Counted from the first letter of the stretch, positions 33,105-41,750 are shown. The stretch: 64,000 nucleotides of DNA from JALEFZ01 sp039817415 (GCA_039817415.1 JBCBVV010000011.1:97928-161927), one strand, 5' to 3'. The notes: a model not told the origin generated them from the letters alone. Translations and numbers: made by a program.

Positions 33105-33695
33105 TCAGTCCTTCAGCTTAAACTTTTCGTCTTGTAATTCATAGCAAAGGGAGGCTCTTTTTAGGCCAAAAATCCGCCCATTTTTTGCCTCATAATTGTT
33201 GTATAATTTCCCATTCTTTCGCCAGGATTGTTGAAGGCCTTCTTCTCTTCCATTGACTAGGGTACGTTCTTTGAATTTTGCTCCATTCTTATACCATTGA
33301 GATTGGATTCCATGAACGACTCCGGCTTTAAAGTTGGATTTCGAACGCAACACGCCATTTTTCCACCACGTGCTTGTCGTTCCATCTTTTTTGCCTCTGA
33401 TATATTCACTTTGGTAGCTGAGCGATCCATCGGCAAACCATTTCATAGACTTTCCATGTTTTTTACCGTTTTGGTATTCGATTCGGGAAGCCATGTTGCC
33501 ATTGGGGTAGTATGAGACCGAGGCCCCCGAAAAAGGCTTGCCCAAATAATGGACAAGACCTATTTCGGGAACCATGACCAATGCCTCTTGGTCTATAGGC
33601 TTTTGCTGATCATTGATATGGGAAATGCCTGAATTTTGACAAGCCATCAAACACAAGCCCAGCAAGGACAGCGAACACATTCTATTGAATATCAT
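33105..33695 (-). CDS. MORN-repeat (YwqK-like) lipoprotein
   Basis: A lipobox (LMAC, Cys19) leads into six short repeats of the form xYxNGxxxxxxxYxxGxxxG, such as YYPNGNMASRIEYQNGKKHG and WWKNGVLRSKSNFKAGVVHG. This is the MORN_2 repeat of the YwqK family, which some annotations call an antitoxin; that name is not supported here. Repeats form beta-hairpin ladders that bind partners or lipids. It overlaps the YHYH gene by 14 bp, which strongly suggests translation coupling. Confidence 0.82.
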   Translation of the reverse strand: MIFNRMCSLSLLGLCLMACQNSGISHINDQQKPIDQEALVMVPEIGLVHYLGKPFSGASVSYYPNGNMASRIEYQNGKKHGKSMKWFADGSLSYQSEYIRGKKDGTTSTWWKNGVLRSKSNFKAGVVHGIQSQWYKNGAKFKERTLVNGREEGLQQSWRKNGKLYNNYEAKNGRIFGLKRASLCYELQDEKFKLKD

Positions 33696-34611
33696 TCGGA
33701 CTACCTTGGAAGTTTCCTGGAAAAATGATGTAATACTGGCTCAGGTATGCTTCGTTTTGAATATGGTAGTGGTATTCACCATCTGGATTGTGAGGGGTAG
33801 GACCGAAATGTCCACCAGAAGCATCTAAATCTGTAGGATAACTGCCATCGTAATCCCTTCTTCCGTAGATGAAGAAACCATCCGCCATGATCCCTACCAA
33901 GTTGCCATCATCATTGGTCCATGCCTTAGGCTCCAAATGATAGTGGTAGCTTTGTGGACCTGTGTGTGCCCCATTGTAATCAAGGGAAACCACAGCATCA
34001 TCCAGCGGTACATTGGGTCCTTCTTCGTCATTGTAAATCATGGCACCACTAATGGCGATGCCCACGGGTCCTAGTCCCGTTGCAGAAGAATTAGAAGCTA
34101 ACTCAGGACTAATGGGTACTCTTAGGGTGTAGTCTCCATTGAAATCATCTATGTTGCCCGGTGCCATTTGATTATATGAGGTTGCCGTAGGGGCCACAAA
34201 CAAGGGATGATCCTCGGAGGCTGCTGGAGTCGTATGCTCACCCATCGGACCGTTGATGGTTCGCTCATTGGTATTTGACCAATAGGGAGAGGTATGATTG
34301 GCCATGCCATTAGACTCAATCACGATTACATCTCCGTCTAAGTAAATATCAATGTTGACACTATCAAACTCAGCAAAGGCTGCGTGAAGGGAATTACTCC
34401 CTCCCGTATCATCGGTATCGGTATTGTCTGCTACATATCCATCTGGCTGTTCACAGGCTTCTAGGCTCATATCAGGATTGCCAAGGCCATCCCCGTCTGC
34501 ATCTTGATACCAGCTTGTTTCAATACATGGATCATCATTGTTTCTACAAGAGGAAAGAAAGGCGATTCCCCCTAATAGAAGAAAAAAAGAGAATGCTGTA
34601 AAATACTTCAT
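33682..34611 (-). CDS. YHYH-motif lipoprotein
   Basis: A lipobox (LSSC, Cys22) is followed by QDADGDGLGNPD, a calcium-binding thrombospondin type-3-like loop. Two YHYH sequences are at 222-225 (SYHYHLEP) and 280-283 (EYHYHIQ), the family signature of PF14240-type proteins, whose role is unclear but whose histidine-rich pairs suggest metal binding. GGHFGPTPHNPDGEYHYH is typical. It is the first gene of a pair with the MORN lipoprotein. Acidic composition is high (many Asp/Asn), as in secreted surface proteins. Confidence 0.85.
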   Translation of the reverse strand: MKYFTAFSFFLLLGGIAFLSSCRNNDDPCIETSWYQDADGDGLGNPDMSLEACEQPDGYVADNTDTDDTGGSNSLHAAFAEFDSVNIDIYLDGDVIVIESNGMANHTSPYWSNTNERTINGPMGEHTTPAASEDHPLFVAPTATSYNQMAPGNIDDFNGDYTLRVPISPELASNSSATGLGPVGIAISGAMIYNDEEGPNVPLDDAVVSLDYNGAHTGPQSYHYHLEPKAWTNDDGNLVGIMADGFFIYGRRDYDGSYPTDLDASGGHFGPTPHNPDGEYHYHIQNEAYLSQYYIIFPGNFQGSPNDIQ

Positions 34612-34697
34612 AAGATTAATTGTAAAAGGCTCTAATGGTATGGGTTTGACGCCTTTCGATGAAGTATCCTTCGGACTGCTCCTGTTTTTTTAATTAC

Positions 34698-34879
34698 ATG
34701 ATCCCCATTTCTTGAAGAATGCTAGTAAAATGGGGGAGGCGGTGCTACAGTTTCTGAACGGACAACCTATCCAAAAGCTAATCAGGTAAGATACTTCTGT
34801 AGACCGTCTGCCAAGTCTCAACCAACAAGCGCGAAATGGCTGGAATATCTTCTAACGTACCCTTTTGTATGTGAATCAT
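34698..34879 (-). pseudogene. N-terminal remnant of a GNAT acetyltransferase
   Basis: From ATG at 34877-34879 the minus strand reads a typical GNAT start: IQKGTLEDIPAISRLLV then ETWQTVYRSILPD, followed by TAG (34778-34780), LLDRLSVQKL, a second TAG (34745-34747) and about 15 more codons. The ILPDxxLDxLSxxK pattern is characteristic of this acetyltransferase branch. Two stops and the missing CoA-binding motif (QxxGxG/A) show that it is dead. The upstream region to 34951 holds nothing else. Confidence 0.72.
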
Positions 34880-34951
34880 AAGGAGTTACAAATATCTCAA
34901 TATGAGGAAGATAAAGAAAAGCAATGTAGGATAGGAGTTGAGGTCTAGCTT

Positions 34952-35467
34952 TTATCTCATCTTACTTGTCAGCCATTCTGCAAAGCCTGCCCCTTCATAC
35001 ATATCATGAGATTGATGGGGGAGCAGGGTAAAGGGAATCTTCATTTGTTGAAACCACTCTTGCTGGGGACGGTAGGGATCCTCTTCGCCGAAATAGAGGT
35101 GGATATTGCCTAAAGGCTTTTCTGTTTCCTTACGCAAACGAGTAGAAGAGACACAAGTAAGCCTTTCTATTCTTCCTCCCCTAAGACCAAATTTCCAGGC
35201 TATCGTTCCGCCAATGCTAAAGGCCAATATCCTGAGAGGCTGAGTTTCCAGTTTAAGTAGCTTGATCACTGCCCTCTCTATTCCTCCTTCTATGAATTGT
35301 CGGTGAAGGCTTTCTTCTTGATCATGGGATAGGTCAATGCCTCCCAATTCGCAGCAATCATAGAATGTAAGGGTATATTTATCAGACAATAGACGAGTAT
35401 AATGGGGAAGCCAATGCGCTTTTTGCCTTCCCCATAAGTCAGATAGGATGATGAGTTTAGGTTTCAT
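34952..35467 (-). CDS. small alpha/beta hydrolase-like protein
   Basis: The 171-residue protein begins MKPKLIILSDLWGRQKAHWL, then LRILAFSIGGTIAWKFGL with Ser84 in the AFSIGG elbow, GEEDPYRPQ (Asp candidate) and PHQSHDMYEG (His candidate). It is short for the fold (usually 200 or more) and lacks a lid. It is in a tail-to-head pair with the propeller lipoprotein gene, 9 bp away, so it may be the last gene of that transcript. Substrate unknown. Confidence 0.72.
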   Translation of the reverse strand: MKPKLIILSDLWGRQKAHWLPHYTRLLSDKYTLTFYDCCELGGIDLSHDQEESLHRQFIEGGIERAVIKLLKLETQPLRILAFSIGGTIAWKFGLRGGRIERLTCVSSTRLRKETEKPLGNIHLYFGEEDPYRPQQEWFQQMKIPFTLLPHQSHDMYEGAGFAEWLTSKMR

Positions 35468-35476
35468 GAAGGATGC

Positions 35477-36583
35477 TTACCAGGGACCATTTTGCTTCAC
35501 TTGGAAAAAGCGTTCTCCATCAAATCGAAACAAGCCAGAACCTGCTCCCCACCACACTTTGCCTTGTTGATCCTGGTACATGCTTTGAACGCAACAGTTC
35601 AGCCCTTCTTTGGGTGTATATACTGTCATGGCCTTCGGATGATCTTGGGGAAGGCTAGGGTTAAATCTTGTTGTCGCTCCTCTAGCCGTGATCCAAATGA
35701 TCCCCGATTCCTCGATCAACAGCCCCCAAATCTCTGTTCCCCCTATTCCATCTGCTTTCGTAACATCCCAAAATGTCTTGCCATCATATCGGCAAATGCC
35801 CTCTTTCATCGTAAACCAAAAATTCCCCGCTTGATCCTGGGCCATTCCTCCTGCGTAATTATTTCCTAAGCCCTCCCTTTGGTTGAGTTGAGTAAGGGCT
35901 TGGTCCTGGTAACAAAAGACGCCTTGATCTTCTGTGGCAAACCAAATACCTCCATTTTTATCCTCCATGATGTCCTTGATCGCAACAGTAGGAACCAATT
36001 CGAAGGGGGAAAAGCCTCGCTCTCCCATGCTATCTGCTTGAGGATTGTAAAGAAAAACGCCCTCTGTGGTTCCCACCCATAGGTTGTGGTTTCGGTCTTC
36101 CAGGATACATCCTCGTCCTATTTTGACACCGCTTAGGCCGTCCTTATCCAAATAGCTTCTAAAGCCTTTTCCATCATATTTAACCAGCCCCTGGTAGGTC
36201 CCAAACCATAAATTCCCTTTGTGATCCTCTTCTACGGCATGCACACTGTTCCCAAAGTCTGATGTAACAGCAAGATTACCCTTGAAGAAGTCGGCTTTGT
36301 CAAAGTAGGTTAGGGTTTGTCCATCATATCTCGCAACACTTTGTCCAGCGGGACCAAACCAAAAATGACCTTTAGAATCTTGAAAAATGGTTCTGATGTA
36401 TTGGCTTACCAGTCCCTCTTCGCTACTAGGACTAGGTGTACCCACAATAGGCGTAACCTTTACCGGGGAAACAAGGGAAGCTTTTGAAGGCCGATCTTCT
36501 TTTGTGTGTTGATCTATCTGGCCCTTGCAAGAATTACCTACTACCAAGAGGGCAATAAGCGTTAGGTGGTGAAACTTGATCAT
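35477..36583 (-). CDS. two-component-regulator-type (Reg_prop) beta-propeller lipoprotein
   Basis: The start at 36583 gives a lipobox (VVGNSC, Cys19). Seven blades follow, each with the pattern DxxGNLWFGTxxGLxKYDG, for example DHKGNLWFGTYQGLVKYDGK, DRNHNLWVGTTEGVFLYN and DQQGKVWWGAGSGLFRFDGE. Reg_prop propellers normally form the periplasmic sensor of hybrid histidine kinases; here there is no kinase and no membrane helix after them, so the protein is an orphan propeller. Ligand or partner unknown. Longer frames upstream lack a signal. Confidence 0.85.
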   Translation of the reverse strand: MIKFHHLTLIALLVVGNSCKGQIDQHTKEDRPSKASLVSPVKVTPIVGTPSPSSEEGLVSQYIRTIFQDSKGHFWFGPAGQSVARYDGQTLTYFDKADFFKGNLAVTSDFGNSVHAVEEDHKGNLWFGTYQGLVKYDGKGFRSYLDKDGLSGVKIGRGCILEDRNHNLWVGTTEGVFLYNPQADSMGERGFSPFELVPTVAIKDIMEDKNGGIWFATEDQGVFCYQDQALTQLNQREGLGNNYAGGMAQDQAGNFWFTMKEGICRYDGKTFWDVTKADGIGGTEIWGLLIEESGIIWITARGATTRFNPSLPQDHPKAMTVYTPKEGLNCCVQSMYQDQQGKVWWGAGSGLFRFDGERFFQVKQNGPW

Positions 36584-36813
36584 TTCATCAAACATGTTAG
36601 GTGGTGGGCGATAGCTCCAGAATATAGGAAGATTTAAGACCAAGGAGGAAAAAGACTTGAAAAATAGCAGGCTGGGAGCGGGTTTTTCTGGATCCAGATC
36701 TACCCTTTCCAAGGTATCTAGATAGCTTGGTTCAGCTAGCTATTCGTCAAAGACATAAATTAGGTTTTGCGATTCATGTTGCTTGTAAATCTCAACCAAT
36801 CGCTTCGCTTTAA

Positions 36814-37344
36814 TTAATTTAGGAAGTCTGCTCGGTGAAGAATCATGTTGCGCTGGTCAAAATAGTTGTCCTGTTTCTTGTAAAATCCCTTTTGGATACC
36901 GCACTCTTTGAAGCCTACCTTTTCGTAAACTTTATTCGCGGATAGAATGTGGGTCATAACCTGAAGTTCTATTTGTTCTAATCCCTCTATTGCAAATGCC
37001 TCCTTTAAGGTTTGTTGTAACAGACGAAAGCCTATCATATTACCCTGATACGCAGGTTTGACATACATTTGAATGATTTCCCCTCTATGGCGGCATCGCA
37101 CATCTTGTAATCTGTAGAAACCGCAGATGCCTAATACCTCCTCCTGATAACAGGCACCTACTATAAAATTCTCGGGATGAGCCTCTTCTATGAATCTTTC
37201 AAAGGCAAGCTTTTCTCTTTGCTGTTGTTCTTCATACAATGAGCCAAAGCTATCAGGATAGGTTAACAGACTTTCCAGACGCAGGGCTCTGTAGGCTTTT
37301 GACTCCTTGGAGATGAGCCTTCTACATGCTATTTCCTCTTTCAT
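36814..37344 (-). CDS. GNAT family N-acetyltransferase
   Basis: The start at 37344 (MKEEIACRRLISKESKAYRA) gives 176 residues; the open frame to 37434 overlaps the next gene and adds a poor start. IIQMYVKPAYQGNMIGFRLL is the acetyl-CoA binding segment (motif A, QGNMIG for Q/RxxGxG/A), and NKVYEKVGFKECGIQKGFYK is the C-terminal motif B. The N-terminal ALRLESLLTYPDSFGSLYEE is found in many amine or peptide acetyltransferases. The substrate is not predictable. Confidence 0.85.
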   Translation of the reverse strand: MKEEIACRRLISKESKAYRALRLESLLTYPDSFGSLYEEQQQREKLAFERFIEEAHPENFIVGACYQEEVLGICGFYRLQDVRCRHRGEIIQMYVKPAYQGNMIGFRLLQQTLKEAFAIEGLEQIELQVMTHILSANKVYEKVGFKECGIQKGFYKKQDNYFDQRNMILHRADFLN

Positions 37345-37415
37345 ACTGATTGGGCTGTGAGGTGGTACGTCTTTTACATTACGATTCGTTGTGCAAATGG
37401 ATATGAATGGATCTC

Positions 37416-38204
37416 TCAGATAAATCTCAACCAATCACTTCTTTCCAAGGGTGAGAAAATGAGTTGATCATCTGGGATATGGGCATGCTGTGCCATCCAA
37501 TTTCTCAGTTCCTGTTCGCGTTCTTCCATGCTTCTGTCAAGACGCGTATCATACCAGTAGCTTTGTTGCTTCGCTTCATCTTTGAACCTGAGATCAAGTC
37601 TATGCTGTCCATCGAAACCTTCAAATTCGATATCCCGAATGTGGATGGTAAAGGTGTATCTGAATTCCTCATCCCCAAAATAGGCGAGCGCCACTTTGCC
37701 CTTCCAATCTATGTGATAATGAAATGGTTTCTCCGCAGAGGAGATATCAATCTTATGGTGAGCCACCGCATCGTGGCCAAGGACATAGCAATGAAAGTAC
37801 ATGTTGTCAAAATCCAGTCCCTTCCAAGTCTCCTCTATAGGGGGAGGATCGTCTAATTGGAAGCTCCAATTGGCTAATTGATCGACACGAAATGGCTGTT
37901 CCTTGTTTCCTAGGATTACACGCTTGTTGGGCTGAATGTGGCAGGAATGGTAGTTCATCCATGCACCATACATTTTCCAATCATCATTTACCCCCTCTTC
38001 TTCCAGTTTGCGGTCATGTTCTTCGGCTTGTTCAGTGGCGGCCTCAAAACCCTGATCGGCATAATAGTCTTCGGTTTTGATCTCAAGATGTAAATGGATG
38101 CCTTCCTCGCTTAAGACACCGTAGAAACGGCTTTCTTTCAGAGCATGGCCGTTCGGCCAAGGATTGCCTTTGAACCAAATTCGGTTGCCTTCTTTCCTAT
38201 TCAT
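37416..38204 (-). CDS. protein of unknown function, probably cytoplasmic
   Basis: The 262 residues have no signal, helix or known motif. The sequence is rich in Trp, Tyr, His and acidic residues (KMYGAWMNYHSCHIQPNKRV, PFHYHIDWKGKVALAYFG), typical of a beta-sandwich. GHALKESRFYGVLSEEGIHL near the start resembles nothing I can name. It lies upstream of the GNAT gene (71 bp) and may be cotranscribed. Function unknown. Confidence 0.62.
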   Translation of the reverse strand: MNRKEGNRIWFKGNPWPNGHALKESRFYGVLSEEGIHLHLEIKTEDYYADQGFEAATEQAEEHDRKLEEEGVNDDWKMYGAWMNYHSCHIQPNKRVILGNKEQPFRVDQLANWSFQLDDPPPIEETWKGLDFDNMYFHCYVLGHDAVAHHKIDISSAEKPFHYHIDWKGKVALAYFGDEEFRYTFTIHIRDIEFEGFDGQHRLDLRFKDEAKQQSYWYDTRLDRSMEEREQELRNWMAQHAHIPDDQLIFSPLERSDWLRFI

Positions 38205-38334
38205 TTTTTTATCCTAGAATGGGCAAAAGATAAGAGGCTTTTGGGACTTTTATGTCATAGAATTCTTCATGTGGTATTTATGCTACCAATCTCCTTGCAA
38301 ACGAACTTTCCTCGAGCCACATTTGGGGTCTTAT

Positions 38335-38907
38335 TCATAGTTTAATTTTCTTACAGCTGATTTTCCATAGAGGATGTGAGAAGGTGTCATCTAGATTTAC
38401 CCAGGCTCCCAGCCATTCGAAGCCTTTTTCAGAGATGTTGGAGAAGGTAATTTTATAGAAGCCCTCCATCCCATTGGGTGCAGTTTGTTCATTGTAGAGG
38501 ATAATGTCTCCATCTTCGTTTTTCTTCCCTTCCCAGCTTTGGAGGGTAGCGCTTGGGGAGGTAGAGTAATAATGGACATACCAGAGGCCTTTTTCTGAAT
38601 CATATTGCCTTATGCTCCCTGAATGGCCGCCATCTGCCTTCAACGTCTTATCCTGAACTGCAGTTCCATTCATGATGTAGGTAAAGGTCCAATTCATCTT
38701 CACAGGGGCTGCCCATTCTCCGTCTTTATTTCTGCTCACAGATTCGCAGGCACAACTTCCAATCAAAGGAGCGTAATCTCCCACGGATGCTGGCGCTTTC
38801 GGGTTTAGTTTGCCAAAGGGGTGTTTAGGGGAGGCTTCATATTCATATTGAGCTGTGAGGCACATACAGGATAGAAGAAGCACGAGACTTATAACAAAAG
38901 TTTTCAT
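38335..38907 (-). CDS. secreted protein of unknown function (DUF1579-like)
   Basis: The start at 38907 gives a clear signal peptide (MKTFVISLVLLLSCMCLTAQ). The ORF extends upstream to 39078 but overlaps the LytTR gene and carries no signal. The mature part has FTYIMNGTAVQDKTLKADGG and GLWYVHYYSTSPSATLQSWE, a lipocalin-like pattern similar to DUF1579 proteins. It follows the LytTR regulator by 88 bp on the same strand, so it may be its target or cotranscribed. Confidence 0.65.
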   Translation of the reverse strand: MKTFVISLVLLLSCMCLTAQYEYEASPKHPFGKLNPKAPASVGDYAPLIGSCACESVSRNKDGEWAAPVKMNWTFTYIMNGTAVQDKTLKADGGHSGSIRQYDSEKGLWYVHYYSTSPSATLQSWEGKKNEDGDIILYNEQTAPNGMEGFYKITFSNISEKGFEWLGAWVNLDDTFSHPLWKISCKKIKL

Positions 38908-38995
38908 ATGCATTGATTTTAGGCTAAAAGAGCCTTCCTGTAGAGGAAAATCAAGGGATTTGCAGGGAAGGAGGCAATAATTGCAGGGAATGGGC

Positions 38996-39859
38996 TTATT
39001 CGGATAGGGCAAACATTCCCTTGAGTTCTGCCAACCTACTCTTGGCAATGGGCAGGTTAACACCATCTTCAAGTTCAAGGCTTGGAGTGTGCTGTGTGCT
39101 GAACTCCTTTACCTTATTTATGTTGACTATGTATTTGCGATGGGACCGAAAGAAATAATTGGGAAGTTGTTGTTCCATGGCTTTCAGGGAAGCCCGCATC
39201 AAGTAGGGCTTTCCTCCTGCATGATGAATCCGAACACAGTAGTCGTCTGCCTCCAGATAGTTGATATTTTCTATGGAAATAACCTTGTGGCTGTTTCCAA
39301 TTTTGATTGTAAGTACAAGGGGATTTTCTTTTTGTTGGTTTTGAAGGGCTATGAATTTTTGTTGCTCCTGTTGTTGGAGTTCGTTGAGGCTTTTTATTTC
39401 AAATTGGAGTTGGGCGTTGCGTTTTTCCAGAAAAAAGATGATCGAAACGGCCATATATCCCAAGGTAAAAATGGGGGCTTTTTGGAAAAGGAAGAATGGC
39501 CAGTATTCCGTCAATAGAAGATCTAAGCGTCCCCATTGATCATTCTGAATAGAAGCAATGAGTCCAATTAAGAGGACGTTCAATCCAACCAGGCCCATGA
39601 TAAGGAGCGCATGTTTGAGGAAGAAAGGGTAGGTGAGTTCCTCTTGTTGATTGGGAGCATGGTGGAAGGCATAAATCAGGAAGCACAAGAGCCCCCAGAT
39701 CAACCATCGGTAGGATTGATTGCTCAATAAATCCCAGAAGTTTGCATCCTGTGCTAGTTCAAAGCGATTGATATAATAGAGTTGTTGGAAGGCTTCGAAT
39801 ACCGCAAATACCAGAACCAGAACGAAGAGAATAAGGATGGTTCGTAGGCTTAATTTCAT
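38996..39859 (-). CDS. membrane-anchored LytTR-family transcriptional regulator
   Basis: The 287-residue protein has four membrane helices in its first 140 residues, a coiled-coil with Gln-rich spacer (LNELQQQEQQKFIALQNQQK) and a C-terminal LytTR DNA-binding domain from about 190 to 284, with INYLEADDYCVRIHHAGG, LKAMEQQLPNYFFRSHRKYI and VNINKVKEFSTQHTP. It is a one-component membrane-tethered regulator common in Bacteroidota. Its probable target is the secreted protein gene downstream. Confidence 0.88.
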   Translation of the reverse strand: MKLSLRTILILFVLVLVFAVFEAFQQLYYINRFELAQDANFWDLLSNQSYRWLIWGLLCFLIYAFHHAPNQQEELTYPFFLKHALLIMGLVGLNVLLIGLIASIQNDQWGRLDLLLTEYWPFFLFQKAPIFTLGYMAVSIIFFLEKRNAQLQFEIKSLNELQQQEQQKFIALQNQQKENPLVLTIKIGNSHKVISIENINYLEADDYCVRIHHAGGKPYLMRASLKAMEQQLPNYFFRSHRKYIVNINKVKEFSTQHTPSLELEDGVNLPIAKSRLAELKGMFALSE

Positions 39860-39971
39860 GATGGGGAACCCATTAGTAGCTTATATTCTACTAGAAGGTA
39901 AGGACATAGGGGCAAAGTATATCAAGTACAGGCCATAGGAGGAGCTTATATGTGCTTATTTCGCATTTTTG

Positions 39972-40000
39972 CCACCTTCTCTTTTTAGAGAGCTAGGTGG
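39972..40000 (-). terminator. stem-loop after the zinc-ribbon-like gene
   Basis: CCACCT (39972-39977) pairs with AGGTGG (39995-40000), and TCTCT/AGAGA add an inner stem around TTTT. It lies 21 nt past the stop of the minus-strand gene at 40021 and is followed there by CAAAAATG. A moderate terminator. Confidence 0.55.
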
Positions 40001-40020
40001 TGGGTAATAAAAATCCTGGG

Positions 40021-40572
40021 TTACAATTTGCCCTTTACCATCAGAATAGGTTTAGCGGTAAGTTGTTCCAACTCCCTAATGAATGAACGATTAAAAATCG
40101 GCCAATTCCAAAAAACAAAGCCTAGGTTGCTCAACGCCCATGTGGGTTCGAAGATATAATCACTGATGGAACTGGATGTATGGCAACTGATGCAAACCAA
40201 ATTAGCGGACTGAGGATCTTCCATCCAATTGCCAAATAATTCGCTCCAGTCGCATCCTAGGTTATTCTCGCCACAATGGGGACATGCTATTTTTTCAAAC
40301 CCACTTCCATCAGCCCAAAATACTGTCCTTCCCTTGCGTATTTCCAAGCCGTTTGTCCGTAATTCCAGGAAATGCTTTTCTTCAGGAAAGGCTACTACCT
40401 CCCTCCAATTTTCACCTGGTGGATGGCCCATGGAGTCGCTTAGCACATTATCGAGTTTCTTATCTTGAATGATTCTTCTACCCACGAGGTATTGGAATAT
40501 CTTTTGGGCCATTTCCTCCAGTTCGTCCTCTTTGACGTCCTTGAAAACGATATCCTGATGCCAATCTCCCAT
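40021..40572 (-). CDS. protein of unknown function with four-cysteine zinc-ribbon
   Basis: The 183 residues contain CPHCGENNLGCDW and VCISCHTSSS, giving a CxxC...CxxC zinc ribbon. The surroundings (EKHFLELRTNGLEIRKGRT, WALSNLGFVFWNWPIF) are not recognised. No signal peptide; cytoplasmic. It may be a regulatory or immunity-type protein but no evidence decides. It is transcribed alone. Confidence 0.65.
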   Translation of the reverse strand: MGDWHQDIVFKDVKEDELEEMAQKIFQYLVGRRIIQDKKLDNVLSDSMGHPPGENWREVVAFPEEKHFLELRTNGLEIRKGRTVFWADGSGFEKIACPHCGENNLGCDWSELFGNWMEDPQSANLVCISCHTSSSISDYIFEPTWALSNLGFVFWNWPIFNRSFIRELEQLTAKPILMVKGKL

Positions 40573-40670
40573 TGTTACATTTAGCTATAGTTTGCCCTAG
40601 ACTATCTATAAGATATAAGCTCTGGCAGACAATCGTATACCAGAGCTTATAAAATACATGAAGGATATAT

Positions 40671-40985
40671 CTATTTATGTTTGAGTTTGCCTAGTCTGCT
40701 ACTTAAGGCTGCTTTGATTTTGTCAATGGCTTCCACCAAAGCTTTTTCTTTTGAATCGCTATTGCTCGTAACAGTGACAGGCTGCATGTTTTCCACCCTC
40801 GCTTCTATCTTACACTGGACATCATCGGGACCTCCTTTGTCTGCATTTTGATCTGAGAGGTGAACCTCAATTCTGGTGATGTGGTTGGTGAGGTGTTTCA
40901 AGGAAGCTTTAAGCTTGTCGGAAACAAAAGCCTCAAGATTCTCTGTTCCTTGGATGTTCTTATCCGTGTTCAACTGTACTTTCAT
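40671..40985 (-). CDS. ribosome hibernation promoting factor / RaiA family
   Basis: The 104-residue protein begins MKVQLNTDKNIQGTENLEAF and contains ITRIEVHLSDQNADKGGPDD and CKIEARVENMQPVTVTSNSD, then KEKALVEAIDKIKAALSSRL. This is the short-HPF/RaiA fold (PF02482) that binds the 30S decoding region in stationary phase or stress. Its length matches the short form without the dimerisation tail. It is a single gene between two unrelated minus-strand genes. Confidence 0.87.
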   Translation of the reverse strand: MKVQLNTDKNIQGTENLEAFVSDKLKASLKHLTNHITRIEVHLSDQNADKGGPDDVQCKIEARVENMQPVTVTSNSDSKEKALVEAIDKIKAALSSRLGKLKHK

Positions 40986-41088
40986 AATATTATGAGATGG
41001 TTAATCTATCTTTAACAACTAACGATTTCACTGGCAAAGCGTTTCAAACACGAAGAGGTACAGGATGATGATTTAGCTCAGTTTATTT

Positions 41089-41121
41089 CCCTAGGGATGA
41101 TATTTTTTGTCATCACTAGGG
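41089..41121 (-). terminator. 12-bp stem-loop between hpf-like and lipoprotein genes
   Basis: CCCTAGGGATGA (41089-41100) and TCATCACTAGGG (41110-41121) pair with one mismatch around a 9-nt loop. It lies 17 nt downstream of the minus-strand lipoprotein stop at 41139, and the tail there reads AAATAAACTG. Likely its terminator. Confidence 0.6.
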
Positions 41122-41138
41122 AACAGCCAAGGCCTTTT

Positions 41139-41669
41139 CTATTTTAATGTGAAGCTGTCCAGAATTTTTTCACCTAGCTGTTGGTACTTGTCAAACTCTT
41201 TCTCTTCAGTGGTGAAAGTTAGGATAAAAGGTTGGTTGTCAATCAGCCAGCAGTATTGCTCAAATTTTAGCTTGAAGATGCCTTGGGTAGCTGTGTACAC
41301 CAATTTTTGATATTCCTTTCCGTCCTTATTTTTCCGCTCATTCAGAAGAATATTCCCATCAGTAGCCAGGTTCTTTATCTGCTCAAGCGAAATCGCAACG
41401 TACTGGTCTAACGTAAGTTCATATCCTTTCAAATCCTGGATGAGTAGGTTCACATTTTCTCTGAACTTATCCTGTTCATCTGAGACTGGACTAAACAAGA
41501 TGAAGGATGAACCCATTTGACCACTCTGATCAAGCTCCCAACTTGGGGGATACGAAAGGGTGAATTTTTCCTCGCTTAATGTTTTCCATTCCGTTGTTTC
41601 TTTGGGTTGAGTTTGACCACAGGCAACCAAGGTGATGGAAAGAAATAGGACCAAGAATATATTGTTCAT
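41139..41669 (-). CDS. lipoprotein, PsbP/DUF1795-like
   Basis: The start at 41669 (MNNIFLVLFLSITLVACGQ) gives a clean lipobox (LVAC, Cys17); the frame to 41714 is longer without benefit. The mature domain, EEKFTLSYPPSWELDQSGQM and NLLIQDLKGYELTLDQYVAI, then FILTFTTEEKEFDKYQQLGE, is like the PsbP/Mog1 fold (DUF1795), which is often an accessory exported lipoprotein. It follows the serine hydrolase gene by 81 bp, so the two may be cotranscribed. Confidence 0.78.
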   Translation of the reverse strand: MNNIFLVLFLSITLVACGQTQPKETTEWKTLSEEKFTLSYPPSWELDQSGQMGSSFILFSPVSDEQDKFRENVNLLIQDLKGYELTLDQYVAISLEQIKNLATDGNILLNERKNKDGKEYQKLVYTATQGIFKLKFEQYCWLIDNQPFILTFTTEEKEFDKYQQLGEKILDSFTLK

Positions 41670-41750
41670 TTTCTTATAGTTGGTAGAACAAATATAAAGA
41701 ACTAAGCTAAGCATTGCCTTGTTTCCATGCGGTGTATCGGTGCTTTCCGC

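Noticed and set aside
33105..33695. Calling the MORN lipoprotein an antitoxin of a YwqK toxin-antitoxin pair.
   Set aside because: It is an exported lipoprotein and its overlapping partner is a YHYH protein, not a toxin. The database name does not fit.
36786..37436. A 16-bp exact direct repeat TAAATCTCAACCAATC flanks the GNAT gene (36786-36801 and 37421-37436).
   Set aside because: About one chance 16-mer repeat is expected in 64 kb, and one copy is coding (end of the 37416 gene). No target-site or attachment structure supports mobility.
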